From assembly GCA_937889795.1 (NCBI GenBank), contig CALBZH010000706.1, positions 1 to 9,061 of the forward strand: a DNA stretch of 9,061 bases. Reading direction: 5' to 3'. Each line of letters opens with the position of its first letter. Position 1 is the first letter of the stretch. The notes under the pieces are model-generated. The model did no database searches, was not told the origin of the DNA, and saw only the letters and a program-made list of their open reading frames with translations. The translations under genes and the position numbers were made by a program. The stretch comes from an uncultured Syntrophobacteraceae bacterium. GTDB taxonomy: Bacteria; Desulfobacterota; Syntrophobacteria; Syntrophobacterales; Syntrophobacteraceae. Below are positions 1 through 5,895 of this stretch, piece after piece.

Positions 1-81
1 TGCAGGTGCCCCGCGAAGACCAACACATGCACCCAACGCCCTGAGACACGTGGCAAAAAGTCCGCACCGGTACGAGAGCGA

Positions 82-182
82 TGCTGGATGGCAGATTCCG
101 GATGCCAGATAAATCGAATGCGCAACCGAAGGAGTCTTCATCCGGCATTCAGCACCCGACATCTGGCATCAGGTCCGCATGA
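82..182. repeat. Interrupted palindromic intergenic repeat
   Basis: CCGGATGCCAGAT (98-110) is matched by its inverted copy ATCTGGCATCAGG (161-173) with one mismatch in 13. Nested inside, GAATGC (116-121) faces GCATTC (145-150). The word CCGGATG (98-104) has a second inverted partner, CATCCGG (139-145), so alternative foldings are possible. The segment lies downstream of the last gene of the minus-strand cluster and codes for nothing I can recognise. It looks like a dispersed palindromic intergenic element, but one window cannot show whether it recurs in the genome. No T-run follows either arm, so it is not a simple intrinsic terminator. Confidence 0.45.
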
Positions 183-236
183 GTGATGTCGTGCACAGCT
201 CTGGACCGGGAAAACGGGGGCCGAAACGCGGTGCGC

Positions 237-554
237 TCACTTGATCTTCGGCGACTCGAGCAGGATGAAATTCCTGCAGATTCCGAGGGCCTTCAGCTTT
301 TCGGTCCCCAGTCGCGCTTCGTAAAGGCTAAAGAGTAGATAGTCACTGCGGACCGTCTGGCTCGTCACCACGGTTCCGGCCAGACCTCCGACAATGGAGC
401 CCAGAAAGCGCCCCATGGAATCCTGGGTCTGCTTCTCGCCTTCCTTGATCACACTTTGCCGGATGTACGTATCGAAGTCATTCATGGTCGGATTGGTGAA
501 AACCATCAATCCGACCAGCGCCACCACCGCAATCACCACACTCAAGATCTTCAT
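237..554 (-). CDS. Small membrane-anchored DUF4359-like protein
   Basis: The protein has 105 residues. A hydrophobic N-terminal segment (about residues 3-19, ILSVVIAVVALVGLMVF) is followed at once by T-N-P (20-22), then a polar stretch (23-47), a Gly-rich hydrophobic patch (51-63) and DYLLFSLY (71-78). It ends with a GICRNFILLE segment (91-100). The TNP motif after the membrane segment, the hydrophobic S-x-Y motif and the terminal G-x-x-x-N-F element resemble DUF4359 proteins, whose function is unknown. I chose this ATG because a strong GGGAGGGGAGG sequence sits just upstream; the frame stays open further upstream, but without a signal. It probably sits in the inner membrane with its C-terminal part outside. 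It is the last gene of the three-gene minus-strand cluster, 117 bp after the hydrolase. Family assignment is from memory of the motif pattern; the gene itself is well supported. Confidence 0.7.
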   Translation of the reverse strand: MKILSVVIAVVALVGLMVFTNPTMNDFDTYIRQSVIKEGEKQTQDSMGRFLGSIVGGLAGTVVTSQTVRSDYLLFSLYEARLGTEKLKALGICRNFILLESPKIK

Positions 555-671
555 CCGCCTCCCCTCCCGTTTCCAATCCCAACGCCCCCAATCGGATGAC
601 TGCAACAACCGGCAACCTCTTTGCGGCCAACCGCTCCCGCGGCACTCTACCACAACGGGAGTGGCCATCGT

Positions 672-1451
672 TTAGAAGATTTCGTCGAAGAAGCTTCTCA
701 TGGCTTGCCAGGAGCGTCTGTCGGATTTGGCATCGTAGGCCACCCCCCTGGCGGGATCGTTCGCCTGCGGATTGGTAAAGCTGTGAACCGTGCCCCCGTA
801 GGCCACGAGCTGCCAGTCCACGCCGGCCTTGCGCATTTCGGCTTCGAAGCCGTTCACCTGCTCCGGAGGCACCAACGGATCATCCCCGCCGTGAAGGACC
901 AGGACCTTCGCCTTGACTTGCCCGGGCTCAGCGGGCATCGGCGTATCCAGCCCTCCGTGGAAGCTGACCACCCCGGCAATGTCCGCTCCGCTCCGCGCCA
1001 GTTCAAGCACGGTCGTCCCCCCGAAGCAGTACCCGATGGCGGCGATACGTTTCGGATCCACCTTGGGCAGCCCCTTGAGTAGGTCTAGCGCGGCCTGGAT
1101 CCTGCCCCGCATCAGCGGACGGTCGCCTTTGTATTTCCCCGCGAGTGCCGCCGCCTCCTTCGCGTCGGCCGCCCGAATCCCCTTGCCGTACATGTCGACC
1201 GCAAGGGCCACATACCCGAGCTGTGCCAGCTGATCGGCGCGCTTCTTGGCGTAATCGTTCAGCCCCATCCATTCATGGACCACGAGCACGCCCGGGTGGC
1301 GTCCCTTCTTGTACGCCGGGTAAGCCACATACCCTTCCAGCACGACCTCTCCATGGCGATACTCCACCGCTTTACTCATGACCTTCGCATGCCCGAATGC
1401 AGGAATCGACACCAGAGCCGTGAGCATCATCAACGCAATCAGTCGATTCAT
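672..1451 (-). CDS. Exported dienelactone hydrolase family protein
   Basis: This is a 259-residue alpha/beta hydrolase of the dienelactone hydrolase (DLH) family. Members hydrolyse lactones or esters with a Cys/Ser-His-Asp triad. The nucleophile is Cys142 in G-Y-C-F-G-G (140-145), the acid Asp191 in GGDDPLVP and the base His223 in TVHSF. Glu60 in HEWMG matches the conserved Glu that activates the cysteine in classical DLH. The N-terminus (MNRLIALMMLTALVSIPAFG then HA) is a signal peptide with a likely cut after GHA (residue 22), so the enzyme is periplasmic or secreted, whereas classical chlorocatechol DLH is cytoplasmic. The start is fixed by GGAGGT five nt upstream of the ATG and by the signal peptide beginning there. 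It lies 46 bp downstream of the SDR gene and probably shares its message. The substrate cannot be told from the sequence; no catechol-pathway genes are nearby. Confidence 0.9.
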   Translation of the reverse strand: MNRLIALMMLTALVSIPAFGHAKVMSKAVEYRHGEVVLEGYVAYPAYKKGRHPGVLVVHEWMGLNDYAKKRADQLAQLGYVALAVDMYGKGIRAADAKEAAALAGKYKGDRPLMRGRIQAALDLLKGLPKVDPKRIAAIGYCFGGTTVLELARSGADIAGVVSFHGGLDTPMPAEPGQVKAKVLVLHGGDDPLVPPEQVNGFEAEMRKAGVDWQLVAYGGTVHSFTNPQANDPARGVAYDAKSDRRSWQAMRSFFDEIF

Positions 1452-1497
1452 GATCCACCTCCATGGGAAAATGAATGAGTCCGGAAACTTGCAATCG

Positions 1498-2262
1498 TTA
1501 CAGCCCGTCACGCCAGGTGGCGACACTGCCATGAAAGCGTCCGGGACCGTGAAGCAAGACATTGACAAGACACCGTGCCGCGGTCTCCGTCGAGATCAAT
1601 TCGCCTCGGTCCCGAAAGCCATGAAAGAATGCCTGAACTGCGACCGACGCGCCCCCACGCGCTTCCCGAGCCTCTTGCTGCATCCGTGTTTCAACCACCC
1701 CAGGACGGAAGATCAAGGATATGATTTCCGGCGCCTCCGCAGCCAACTGTTTCGCCAGATGCTCCTCGGCCGCCTTTGCCGCCCCGTAGGCTCCAAGGCC
1801 TGGTGTTTGTCGCTCGGAAGCTCCCGAGCCGAAGAAGATTGCCACGCCTTCACCACGCTCGCGCAGCACGGGCACAGCCTGCCGCATCAACTCGAACGCT
1901 CCCGCCACGCTGGCGTCGAAAACATCCTGAAACTGCCTAAAGGAAAGCTCCCACAAGAAGGGGCCCGGATACAGCACTCCCGCCGCGTGAATGAAGCCAT
2001 GAAAACGACCGATGCCAATTGCCAGACGAGTCAGCTCGGAAACGACGCCCCCCTCGGCGCAGCTGCCAGCCACGGCTTCGGCTTCAACCCCCAGCGATCG
2101 GACCTCATCTCGAGCCTCGTGCAACAGGGTCTCGCTCCGAGCGTTCAGGACGAGATTGACTCCCTCGGATGCCAATGCCGGCGCCAAGGCTCTCCCGATT
2201 CCCGTAGAAGCCCCCGTCAGGATGAGGGTCTTTCCCCGAAGAGGGTTTGCGGCTTCTCCCAT
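1498..2262 (-). CDS. Short-chain dehydrogenase/reductase (SDR)
   Basis: This 254-residue Rossmann-fold oxidoreductase has the usual length for a classical SDR. The cofactor-binding glycine motif TGASTGIG is at 16-23, and NAR (40-42) after the second strand suggests an NADP(H) preference. The catalytic Ser146, Tyr159 and Lys163 (YGAAK) are present, as is the late P-G motif (FRPGVVETRM). Two positions deviate. The usual N-N-A-G is HAAG (92-95), and the catalytic-tetrad Asn on helix 4 appears to be Ser118 (SVAG). The start is the ATG at 2262, preceded by GTGGAG with nine nt spacing; the frame reaches a TTG at 2286 with no better signal. The gene heads the cluster with the DLH-family hydrolase and the DUF4359-like gene, and diverges from the RNase Z gene. 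The substrate is unknown; the family is secure. Confidence 0.88.
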   Translation of the reverse strand: MGEAANPLRGKTLILTGASTGIGRALAPALASEGVNLVLNARSETLLHEARDEVRSLGVEAEAVAGSCAEGGVVSELTRLAIGIGRFHGFIHAAGVLYPGPFLWELSFRQFQDVFDASVAGAFELMRQAVPVLRERGEGVAIFFGSGASERQTPGLGAYGAAKAAEEHLAKQLAAEAPEIISLIFRPGVVETRMQQEAREARGGASVAVQAFFHGFRDRGELISTETAARCLVNVLLHGPGRFHGSVATWRDGL

Positions 2263-2327
2263 ATTGCGATTCTCCACTGGCTTCAATTATGCTCTCTTTA
2301 AGGACAGAAAGGAGGGGATTCAAGCCG
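2263..2327. promoter_or_regulatory. Divergent intergenic promoter region
   Basis: These 65 bp separate the start codons of the SDR (minus) and RNase Z (plus) genes and must hold signals for both unless transcription enters from elsewhere. On the plus strand, TTGCGA (2264-2269) lies 18 bp from TATGCT (2288-2293), a weak sigma70-like pair. On the minus strand a CATAAT -10-like box covers 2291-2286 with no clear -35. A plus-strand AAAGGAGGGG (2308-2317) serves the RNase Z gene. The layout supports the region; the individual boxes are weak. Confidence 0.35.
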
Positions 2328-3257
2328 ATGATGGATTGTTTTCTGCTCGGAGCGGGCGGGATGATGCCGATGCCTGGCCGGATGCTGACTGCCCTGGCGG
2401 CAAGGACAAACGGCCGGATCTACCTCTTTGACGCGGGAGAAGGCGCCCAGCTGGGCTGGAAGCAGCTCGGTCTGGGGCTCCGCCGCCTCCACGTGATCGC
2501 GATCACACATCTCCACGCCGATCATTGCCTGGGACTGCCCGGCCTGTTGATGCTCCGTGCTCAACTGCAGGATCCCCCACCCCTGACGATTTTAGGCCCT
2601 CCAGGAATACAGGAATTCGTCGAGAGTCTGCAGCGGACCATCGGGTTTTTCTGCCAGTACTCCATCTGCTTCCGGCAATGGGCTGAGGGCGGTTCGGACG
2701 TCGCCTATGAGGACGGAGAGGTCAGAATCCTTTGGCGACCGCTCAAGCACACGCGCTTGTGCCTCGGGTATCGACTCGAAGAGAAAGACCGCCCCGGAAG
2801 ATTCGATCCGGACCGCGCGTCTGCCCTCGAAATTCCACGGGGTCCGCTCTGGGCCGAGCTTCAGCGCGGGAGACCCGTGCTGAACGGCGCGGGTGATTGG
2901 ATCGAATCCCGAGAGGTGGTTGGTCCACTCCGTCCCGGTCGGAAAGTGGCTTTTGTCGTGGATACGCGCCCGACGCCCGCCGTCGTTGAGCTGTGCCGAG
3001 GGGTGGATTTGGCGTTCATTGAAGGCATGTTCCGGCCACAAGACGCATCCCATGCCATTGCAAAAGGGCACCTGACCACCCTGGAGGCCGCGGCCCTCGC
3101 ATCGGAAAGCGGAGCACTCAAGACCGTGCTGGTCCACATCAGCCCCCGGTACACAGACGAGGACCTGCACGTGCTCGAATCGGAAGCAAGGGAGCGTTGT
3201 CCCGGTCTGACCGTTGGCCGGGACCTCGGGGTCTACTCAGTGCCTGCTTCGGCGTAG
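2328..3257 (+). CDS. Ribonuclease Z family MBL-fold hydrolase
   Basis: At 309 residues the protein matches bacterial RNase Z (about 300-310), a zinc-dependent endonuclease that trims tRNA 3' ends. The metal-binding motif HLHADHCLGLPGL begins at residue 61 (His61, His63, Asp65, His66). Further metal or catalytic positions follow: His141 in LKHT, Asp212 in VDTRP, His248 in KGHLTT and His270 in HISPRY. A GYR element (147-149) and the extended loop before it also fit the family. The usual G-D-T-R-P is V-D-T-R-P, and the H-E-A-T-F element reads I-E-G-M-F (231-235); E-G-M variants are known in annotated bacterial RNase Z. Two ATGs stand in tandem (2328, 2331); the first is closer to the GGAGG at 2311-2315. 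The gene ends 33 bp before the end of the convergent minus-strand gene. tRNA processing is the family role; a related phosphodiesterase activity cannot be excluded. Confidence 0.85.
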   Translation: MMDCFLLGAGGMMPMPGRMLTALAARTNGRIYLFDAGEGAQLGWKQLGLGLRRLHVIAITHLHADHCLGLPGLLMLRAQLQDPPPLTILGPPGIQEFVESLQRTIGFFCQYSICFRQWAEGGSDVAYEDGEVRILWRPLKHTRLCLGYRLEEKDRPGRFDPDRASALEIPRGPLWAELQRGRPVLNGAGDWIESREVVGPLRPGRKVAFVVDTRPTPAVVELCRGVDLAFIEGMFRPQDASHAIAKGHLTTLEAAALASESGALKTVLVHISPRYTDEDLHVLESEARERCPGLTVGRDLGVYSVPASA

Positions 3258-3290
3258 GAAGCGGCTCGAGCCGGCCAGGGCAGCCCGACC

Positions 3291-4478
3291 TCAATACAGG
3301 AGGTCGTAATCGGGAATGCGATTCAGGCGACGCACGTGGGAGACGAGCGTGTCGGGAAGGTAGCGGCCCCAAAGGCGAAAGGGCAGCTCTCCCATTTCCA
3401 CGACGGGGCTGAATCCGACGGCGAAGAGGTACCCGAGGAGGAACTCGACGTTCGTCGGGATATACCCTTTATAGACCTTGTCTTCCCGCTGGGTGATGAT
3501 CCGTTGCTCGTGAATGCTGTTTCCCAGCTCGGATTCCACCATGTTCGGGAAGGTGGCCAGGATGAGCTCCACTTTCAGATTCGGCTGAGCACCCGCGAGC
3601 AGCGGCTCGATTCCCTTTTTCAGCTGCTCCGCCGGAATCCCCCGGTTGCTGTAACGCTCCCAGGCACCGGTCTCGACGAACCGGCGACAGATCCACTCGG
3701 GATTCCACAGCACGTCGAGGATCATGCTGTTGGCCTCGTAGCTCCCCCGATGGTTTTCCATTTCGACGATGGTCAACGTGGGATCCCCCCGGATCACGGT
3801 GACCAGACGGGCCAGTTGCTCCTCGTCGGCAATGACCTTGATGCCGCCGACATCGGAAATGGACATGGGAGCACGATCCAGCTTCATCGTTGCGAAGCTG
3901 AACGCCCGCGCGATCTCTTTTTCCGCCTCGACAAACTCGCGCACCATTTCGGCTTCGGGGGTCAGCAGTTGCTCGAACGGAATGCCGGAGCGCGACGCCC
4001 GCTCTTCGGCCATGTGACGCGCGGCGTCCTGAACCGTGTGAAAGAACCAGGCCGCGATCCTGCGGTTCGCCTTCTCGGCGATGCGTCTGGGCCGCTTCAC
4101 GCGGTAGAGCGCCACAAGATGGTCGGTCTCATCCAGGCACATGACGCCGTTGATGGGGGCTTCCCGGTAGAAAAAGTCAGGGTTCTTCCGGTACTCGGCG
4201 AAAAGCTCCTCGACTCGAGGCGTCAGGCCGCGCCGGGAGCGGCAGATGGTATCCCGCAGCTCGCCCTTGAACTGGATGCAGCGCTTTTGAGTCGTCTCAT
4301 TGGAAATGGCCCCCAGAAAATGATCGGCCAGCACATGCAAGGTTTCTCCGATCACAAACCCGTCGCTGATCAAGATTTCCGTGAGGCGAAGAGCGTCGCT
4401 CGATTCCGGGCGATGACAAAACCATCGCTCGACAATGTCGAACAGCTCCTCCCTGTGGATGAAGGATGTCAGGTACAC
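3291..4478 (-). CDS. Unassigned protein, possible divergent RelA/SpoT-like NTase
   Basis: The protein has 395 residues, no signal peptide and no transmembrane segment. I cannot assign it to a named family with certainty. A helical, charged N-terminal part (1-100) precedes a region whose motifs run in the order of the (p)ppGpp synthetase fold: YRVK-x-x-x-x-I (125-133, compare R-x-K-x-x-x-S-I), ISDVGGIKVI (207-216, compare D-x-x-G-I-R-V-I), RGSY (244-247, compare N-G-Y) and LKVELILAT (301-309, compare V-E-I-Q-I-R-T), then G-N-S-I-H-E (319-324). The Arg/Lys, Asp, Tyr and Glu needed for catalysis in RelA/SpoT are all in place, but two long insertions separate them (about 140-205 and 258-300). There is no HD hydrolase, TGS or ACT domain. 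The start is GTG, supported by GAGGTGG just upstream. It may synthesise a nucleotide signal or be an inactive relative. The gene is certain; the function is inference. Confidence 0.6.
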   Translation of the reverse strand: MYLTSFIHREELFDIVERWFCHRPESSDALRLTEILISDGFVIGETLHVLADHFLGAISNETTQKRCIQFKGELRDTICRSRRGLTPRVEELFAEYRKNPDFFYREAPINGVMCLDETDHLVALYRVKRPRRIAEKANRRIAAWFFHTVQDAARHMAEERASRSGIPFEQLLTPEAEMVREFVEAEKEIARAFSFATMKLDRAPMSISDVGGIKVIADEEQLARLVTVIRGDPTLTIVEMENHRGSYEANSMILDVLWNPEWICRRFVETGAWERYSNRGIPAEQLKKGIEPLLAGAQPNLKVELILATFPNMVESELGNSIHEQRIITQREDKVYKGYIPTNVEFLLGYLFAVGFSPVVEMGELPFRLWGRYLPDTLVSHVRRLNRIPDYDLLY

Positions 4479-4781
4479 GCGCCACCTCGCTGCAGCAGTC
4501 CCAGGAGGTTGTTATACTTGCATTAATTCGTTCTCGCAGCAAGCACTTTCACCGGGTCCCACCGCTTTCGGGTCCGTGGGCCCGATCGGTCGTGAGCCGA
4601 GCTGTCCGCTCGTTGCGAACGAAGCCCATATTCCCAAACGGGCGTCCAGGAATTAACATAGGGGCTCCGCACGGGGAGCATGACGAGTGTGCAATGGTCC
4701 CGCACTCCGGTCACTTCATTGGGTGGTGCCGCCCTCAGGGAGCCGCCTTCGGGGTCCCCTCGGCAAAGGAAACGGCAAGGC
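4479..4781. promoter_or_regulatory. 303-bp divergent gene-free region
   Basis: The region separates the GTG start of the RelA/SpoT-like gene (minus) from the ATG of the HTH/zinc-ribbon regulator (plus). I find no convincing gene here; the reading frame that stays open across it has no start with a ribosome-binding site. The minus-strand GAGGTGG at 4488-4482 decides the GTG start at 4478. An AT-rich patch at 4509-4531 holds a minus-strand TATAAC (4516-4511) and an overlapping plus-strand TATACT (4513-4518), both -10-like with no good -35. On the plus strand TTCCCA lies 17 bp from TAACAT just before 4660, also weak. A regulator binding site would be expected here, but I see no clear dyad operator. 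Confidence 0.4.
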
Positions 4782-5069
4782 ATGGGAACGGTACGACAGA
4801 ATATGATCGATCTGCTGGCAGGGCGCGAGATGACCGCCCGGCAGATCTCTCAGGAGCTCGGGATCCGGGAAAGGGAGGTTTACGACCATCTCCCCAATAT
4901 CGCGCGATCCCTCACGGGCCAAGGCCGGAAGCTCGTCGCTGTGCCGTTTTCCTGCATGGAGTGCGGGCACGTCTTCGCAGAGCGAAAACGATGGACCCGA
5001 CCGGGGCGCTGCCCGAAGTGCAAGAATGCGCACATCCAGGAGCCCCGATTTCGCATAGACAGGACTTAA
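4782..5069 (+). CDS. HTH/zinc-ribbon transcriptional regulator (COG3357-type)
   Basis: This 95-residue protein has two parts. The N-terminal winged-helix-like HTH includes MTARQISQELGIREREVYDH (17-36), with the recognition helix near 28-40. The C-terminal zinc ribbon has CMEC (Cys58, Cys61) and CPKC (Cys77, Cys80), spaced by a basic segment. This architecture matches COG3357, predicted transcriptional regulators with an HTH fused to a Zn-ribbon; I know of no characterised member. I chose the ATG at 4782, where the homologous-looking V-R-Q-x-x-I-D-L-L segment begins, with AAAGGA about 11 nt upstream. The frame extends to an ATG at 4680, but that added part is low in complexity and has no ribosome-binding site. 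The stop lies 5 nt before the PHP gene, so the two are almost certainly co-transcribed and functionally linked. It may control its own operon or the divergent gene. Confidence 0.85.
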   Translation: MGTVRQNMIDLLAGREMTARQISQELGIREREVYDHLPNIARSLTGQGRKLVAVPFSCMECGHVFAERKRWTRPGRCPKCKNAHIQEPRFRIDRT

Positions 5070-5074
5070 GACCG

Positions 5075-5662
5075 ATGAAATACGACCTCCATGTTCATAC
5101 CTCCCGCTATTCCCCCTGCTCCATGGAAACGCCCGAGGCCTTGTGCAGAGCTGCACTCGAACGAGAGCTCAGGGGCATTGCCCTGACGGAGCACGAGTGC
5201 TGGTGGCCCGATCGGGAGCTCGATCGCCTTCGCCGGCAGTTCCCCGATCTGGTCTTGTTCCGAGGCTCGGAATACACCTGCAACGAAGGTCATTTTCTGG
5301 TCTTTGTTCCTGAAGACTTGGACGATCTGCCCCCTTACCACGCGGAGGTGCTTCGGCTCATCGATGCGGTGCATGAACGAGCGGGGATCGTCATCTGGGC
5401 TCATCCGTTCCGGTTTGGAGAGCCCTGGTCCGAGTGGGTCGATCATGCGGATCTGGACGGGGTGGAGGTGTCAAGCAGCAACATGGATGGGAGAACCGGT
5501 GGGCTCGCTCGGAAAGTGGCTGACAAGAGAGGCTTTCGGATCTTCCACAACAGCGACACCCACAGTCTCGATACCCTTGGCGCCTATTTCAACGAATTTC
5601 AAACGGATCTGCAAAGCACGTCGGAATTGATCCAGACCCTCCGCCACTCCAATGACGGTTAA
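5075..5662 (+). CDS. Small PHP-domain metal-dependent phosphoesterase
   Basis: The protein has 195 residues and is a single PHP domain with no fused partner. PHP enzymes use a cluster of metal ions to hydrolyse phosphoesters; known members act on histidinol phosphate, 3'-5' oligonucleotides, nucleoside 3',5'-bisphosphates and polymerase mismatches. Motif I is DLHVHT (His6, His8). Motif II is TEH (38-40), where many members have TDH. Glu66 (GSEYT), His73 (GHFL), His110 in WAHPFRFG and Asp161/His163 in NSDTH complete the metal site. The start is the ATG at 5075 with AGGAC nine nt upstream, 5 nt after the regulator stop; the frame is open far upstream, but over the regulator gene. The protein has no signal peptide and is cytoplasmic. 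The substrate is unknown; pairing with a zinc-ribbon regulator hints at a nucleotide or nucleic-acid substrate, which is inference. Confidence 0.88.
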   Translation: MKYDLHVHTSRYSPCSMETPEALCRAALERELRGIALTEHECWWPDRELDRLRRQFPDLVLFRGSEYTCNEGHFLVFVPEDLDDLPPYHAEVLRLIDAVHERAGIVIWAHPFRFGEPWSEWVDHADLDGVEVSSSNMDGRTGGLARKVADKRGFRIFHNSDTHSLDTLGAYFNEFQTDLQSTSELIQTLRHSNDG

Positions 5663-5829
5663 ACGCGCACCCTGTAACATTTCGACCTTGTCGACGACGC
5701 ATGCTCGGAATGAAAATACTGTAATTCTTTTCTCAAAATACTGGTTTCACCCCATTTCAATGCACAAATCGGGAGTGTATTGTACGTCCCCAGAGACAGC
5801 AAGCTTCCCATCCCTATCCGTTTTAGCAG

Positions 5830-5873
5830 GGGGGACCCGCTGACCCCACCAGCAGGTCCCCCACCCCTTTTTT
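5830..5873 (+). terminator. Intrinsic terminator after the PHP operon
   Basis: GGGGGACC (5830-5837) pairs perfectly with GGTCCCCC (5855-5862). After one mismatch, GCTG (5839-5842) pairs with CAGC (5850-5853), closing a 7-nt loop. ACCCC and then six T (5868-5873) follow on the plus strand. The T-run is itself flanked by CCCC and GGGG (5864-5877), which could form a second small hairpin. The minus strand has no T-run beyond the stem, so dacB transcription arriving from the right is not clearly terminated here. It is 167 bp past the PHP stop codon. Confidence 0.75.
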
Positions 5874-5895
5874 GGGGCCATGGTGATCGATCCCC

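Noticed and set aside
82..182. CRISPR-like repeat
   Set aside because: The units are inverted and irregular, with no evenly spaced direct repeats and no cas genes in the window.
1378..2301. Plus-strand open frame of 307 codons opposite the SDR gene
   Set aside because: The translation shows no family features, whereas the minus strand encodes a full SDR with all key motifs.
3262..3273. 12-bp perfect palindrome CGGCTCGAGCCG between the convergent genes as a terminator
   Set aside because: The stem would be only about 4 bp with a tetraloop, and no T-run follows on either strand.
3336..4526. Long plus-strand open frame (396 codons) opposite the RelA/SpoT-like gene
   Set aside because: It is the antisense shadow of a GC-rich gene. 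It shows no recognisable motifs and no ribosome-binding site, while the minus strand has a coherent protein with a supported GTG start.
4680..4781. Earlier ATG start for the HTH/zinc-ribbon regulator
   Set aside because: The added 34 residues are not domain-like and no ribosome-binding site precedes 4680. The HTH region begins soon after 4782.
4466..5074. Upstream extension of the PHP reading frame by about 200 codons
   Set aside because: It overlaps the regulator gene in another frame and has no domain features. The PHP domain begins right at the ATG at 5075 with its own ribosome-binding site.
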